Below, in pieces: positions 14,219 through 14,665 of a DNA stretch of 14,665 nucleotides. The notes under the pieces were generated by a model. That model saw only the letters and a list, made by a program, of their open reading frames with translations, did no database searches and was not told the DNA's origin. The stretch comes from JAKSCF01 sp028279945 (GTDB lineage Bacteria > Bacillota > Clostridia > Peptostreptococcales > JAAYPU01). Location: NCBI GenBank assembly GCA_028279945.1, contig JANQMT010000110.1, positions 1 through 14,665 of the forward strand. Direction: 5' to 3'. Position 1 is the stretch's first letter; every line of letters begins with the position of its first letter. A program made the position numbers and the translations under genes.

Positions 14219-14236
14219 GGCTCTATAGTGTATAAT
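14208..14236 (+). promoter_or_regulatory. Promoter of the LapA-domain gene
   Basis: TTTAAA (14208-14213; 4 of 6) lies 17 nt before a perfect TATAAT (14231-14236). Transcription would start near 14243, about 28 nt before the ATG. Confidence 0.65.
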
Positions 14237-14270
14237 ATATACATATTCTTTAATGGAAAGGAATGATTTT

Positions 14271-14639
14271 ATGCAATTTGGATTTGTTATGTCTTTACTA
14301 TTTGCAGTAATAATCGCTATTTTTGCCGTCCTTAACTCTGACGTTGTTACCATACAGCTTATATTTAAAAAAGTTGAATTAAGTCAATCCGTCATAATTT
14401 TAGGCTCCGCAGCAATAGGTGCAATCATCGCTGTCTTTTTTGGTGTATTCAGCAAAGTAAAATCGTCTCTTAAGATTAGAGAGCTAAAGGGCGAAATAAA
14501 AGAATTGGAAACAAGTCTGGAAAAAATACAAAATGAAAATCAGGCTCTATTAGAATCAATCTCTCAAAATACAGCTGAAGTAAGAAATGATGAAGTTTTA
14601 GAAAAAGACACTGAAAAAGTTTGTGAAGAAACCAAGTGA
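14271..14639 (+). CDS. LapA-domain (DUF1049-like) small membrane protein
   Basis: A 122-residue protein with two transmembrane helices (about 3-22 and 40-60) joined by a short loop that starts with NSDVVTIQLIF, the typical LapA/YrvD pattern. A charged, Glu/Lys-rich coiled coil follows (about 66-100), with an acidic tail. LapA (LapA/YciS in E. coli) acts in lipopolysaccharide assembly, but this organism shows no sign of an outer membrane; in Firmicutes the family has no clear role. The ATG at 14271 is chosen because GGAAAGGA (14255-14262) lies 8 nt upstream; an in-frame ATG at 14253 precedes that site. It has its own promoter and is probably unrelated to the catabolic operon. Confidence 0.85.
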   Translation: MQFGFVMSLLFAVIIAIFAVLNSDVVTIQLIFKKVELSQSVIILGSAAIGAIIAVFFGVFSKVKSSLKIRELKGEIKELETSLEKIQNENQALLESISQNTAEVRNDEVLEKDTEKVCEETK

Positions 14640-14645
14640 CATAAC

Positions 14646-14657
14646 TATAGGCCTATA
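14646..14657. repeat. 12-bp palindrome after the LapA gene
   Basis: TATAGGCCTATA is self-complementary and lies 7 nt past the stop codon. The window ends 8 nt later, so I cannot tell whether it belongs to a terminator. Confidence 0.3.
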
Positions 14658-14665
14658 AACCAAAT

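Noticed and set aside
14253..14270. Upstream in-frame ATG of the LapA-domain gene
   Set aside because: It precedes the ribosome binding site at 14255-14262, which fits the ATG at 14271.
14051..14353. 100-codon minus-strand frame between the regulator and the LapA gene
   Set aside because: It overlaps both real genes and their intergenic promoter; no ribosome binding site or motif.
1..14665. CRISPR arrays, tRNA/rRNA genes, insertion sequences, toxin-antitoxin or defence genes
   Set aside because: I looked for spaced repeats, transposase-like proteins, terminal repeats and defence-type genes and saw none. The region looks like chromosomal metabolic and envelope genes.

Overview
The window is AT-rich DNA of an anaerobic, probably endospore-forming Clostridia-type Firmicute. 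Three things point that way: strong AAGGAGG-type ribosome binding sites, a LysM/GH18 enzyme of the SleL/YaaH spore-cortex type, and a ferredoxin-dependent 2-oxoacid oxidoreductase coupled to an ADP-forming acyl-CoA synthetase, as in amino-acid fermenters. I cannot name the species.

Left part (1-4680): envelope and stress genes. A CmpB-like membrane protein runs off the left edge (minus; apparent ATC start at 764). A UspA-type universal stress protein follows (minus, 1033-1485), with its own promoter, a structured leader and a terminator. Then come two divergent LysM genes: a cytoplasmic-type GH18 lysin (minus, 1712-3127) and a secreted four-LysM protein with an uncharacterised His-containing C-terminal domain (plus, 3373-4626). 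A strong bidirectional terminator (about 4638-4680) closes the region.

Centre (4704-13250): one eight-gene minus-strand operon. In transcription order it encodes a short Glu/Leu/Phe/Val-type amino-acid dehydrogenase; the delta (2x[4Fe-4S]), alpha, beta and gamma subunits of a 2-oxoacid:ferredoxin oxidoreductase; a fused ADP-forming acyl-CoA synthetase; an MFS transporter; and an APC amino-acid permease. Read together it is a complete energy-yielding route: amino acid is imported and oxidatively deaminated (NAD(P)H), the 2-oxoacid is decarboxylated to acyl-CoA (reduced ferredoxin, CO2), and the acyl-CoA is cleaved to the free acid with ATP formation. The substrate is open. By motif alignment the dehydrogenase lacks the Lys and Ser that bind the glutamate gamma-carboxylate in classical GDH, and the alpha subunit has a divergent loop where VorB/KorA proteins are usually conserved.

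Right part (13251-14665): control region, regulator and a small membrane gene. A divergent GntR/FCD regulator (13525-14163) faces the operon. The shared 274-bp intergenic region holds a near-ideal sigma-A promoter for the operon (TTGACA-17-TATACT), a weaker one for the regulator, three 18-bp boxes centred on GTATAC (one covering the operon -10), and a separate perfect 16-bp palindrome at the predicted transcription start. A LapA-domain membrane protein gene (14271-14639) with its own promoter ends the window.
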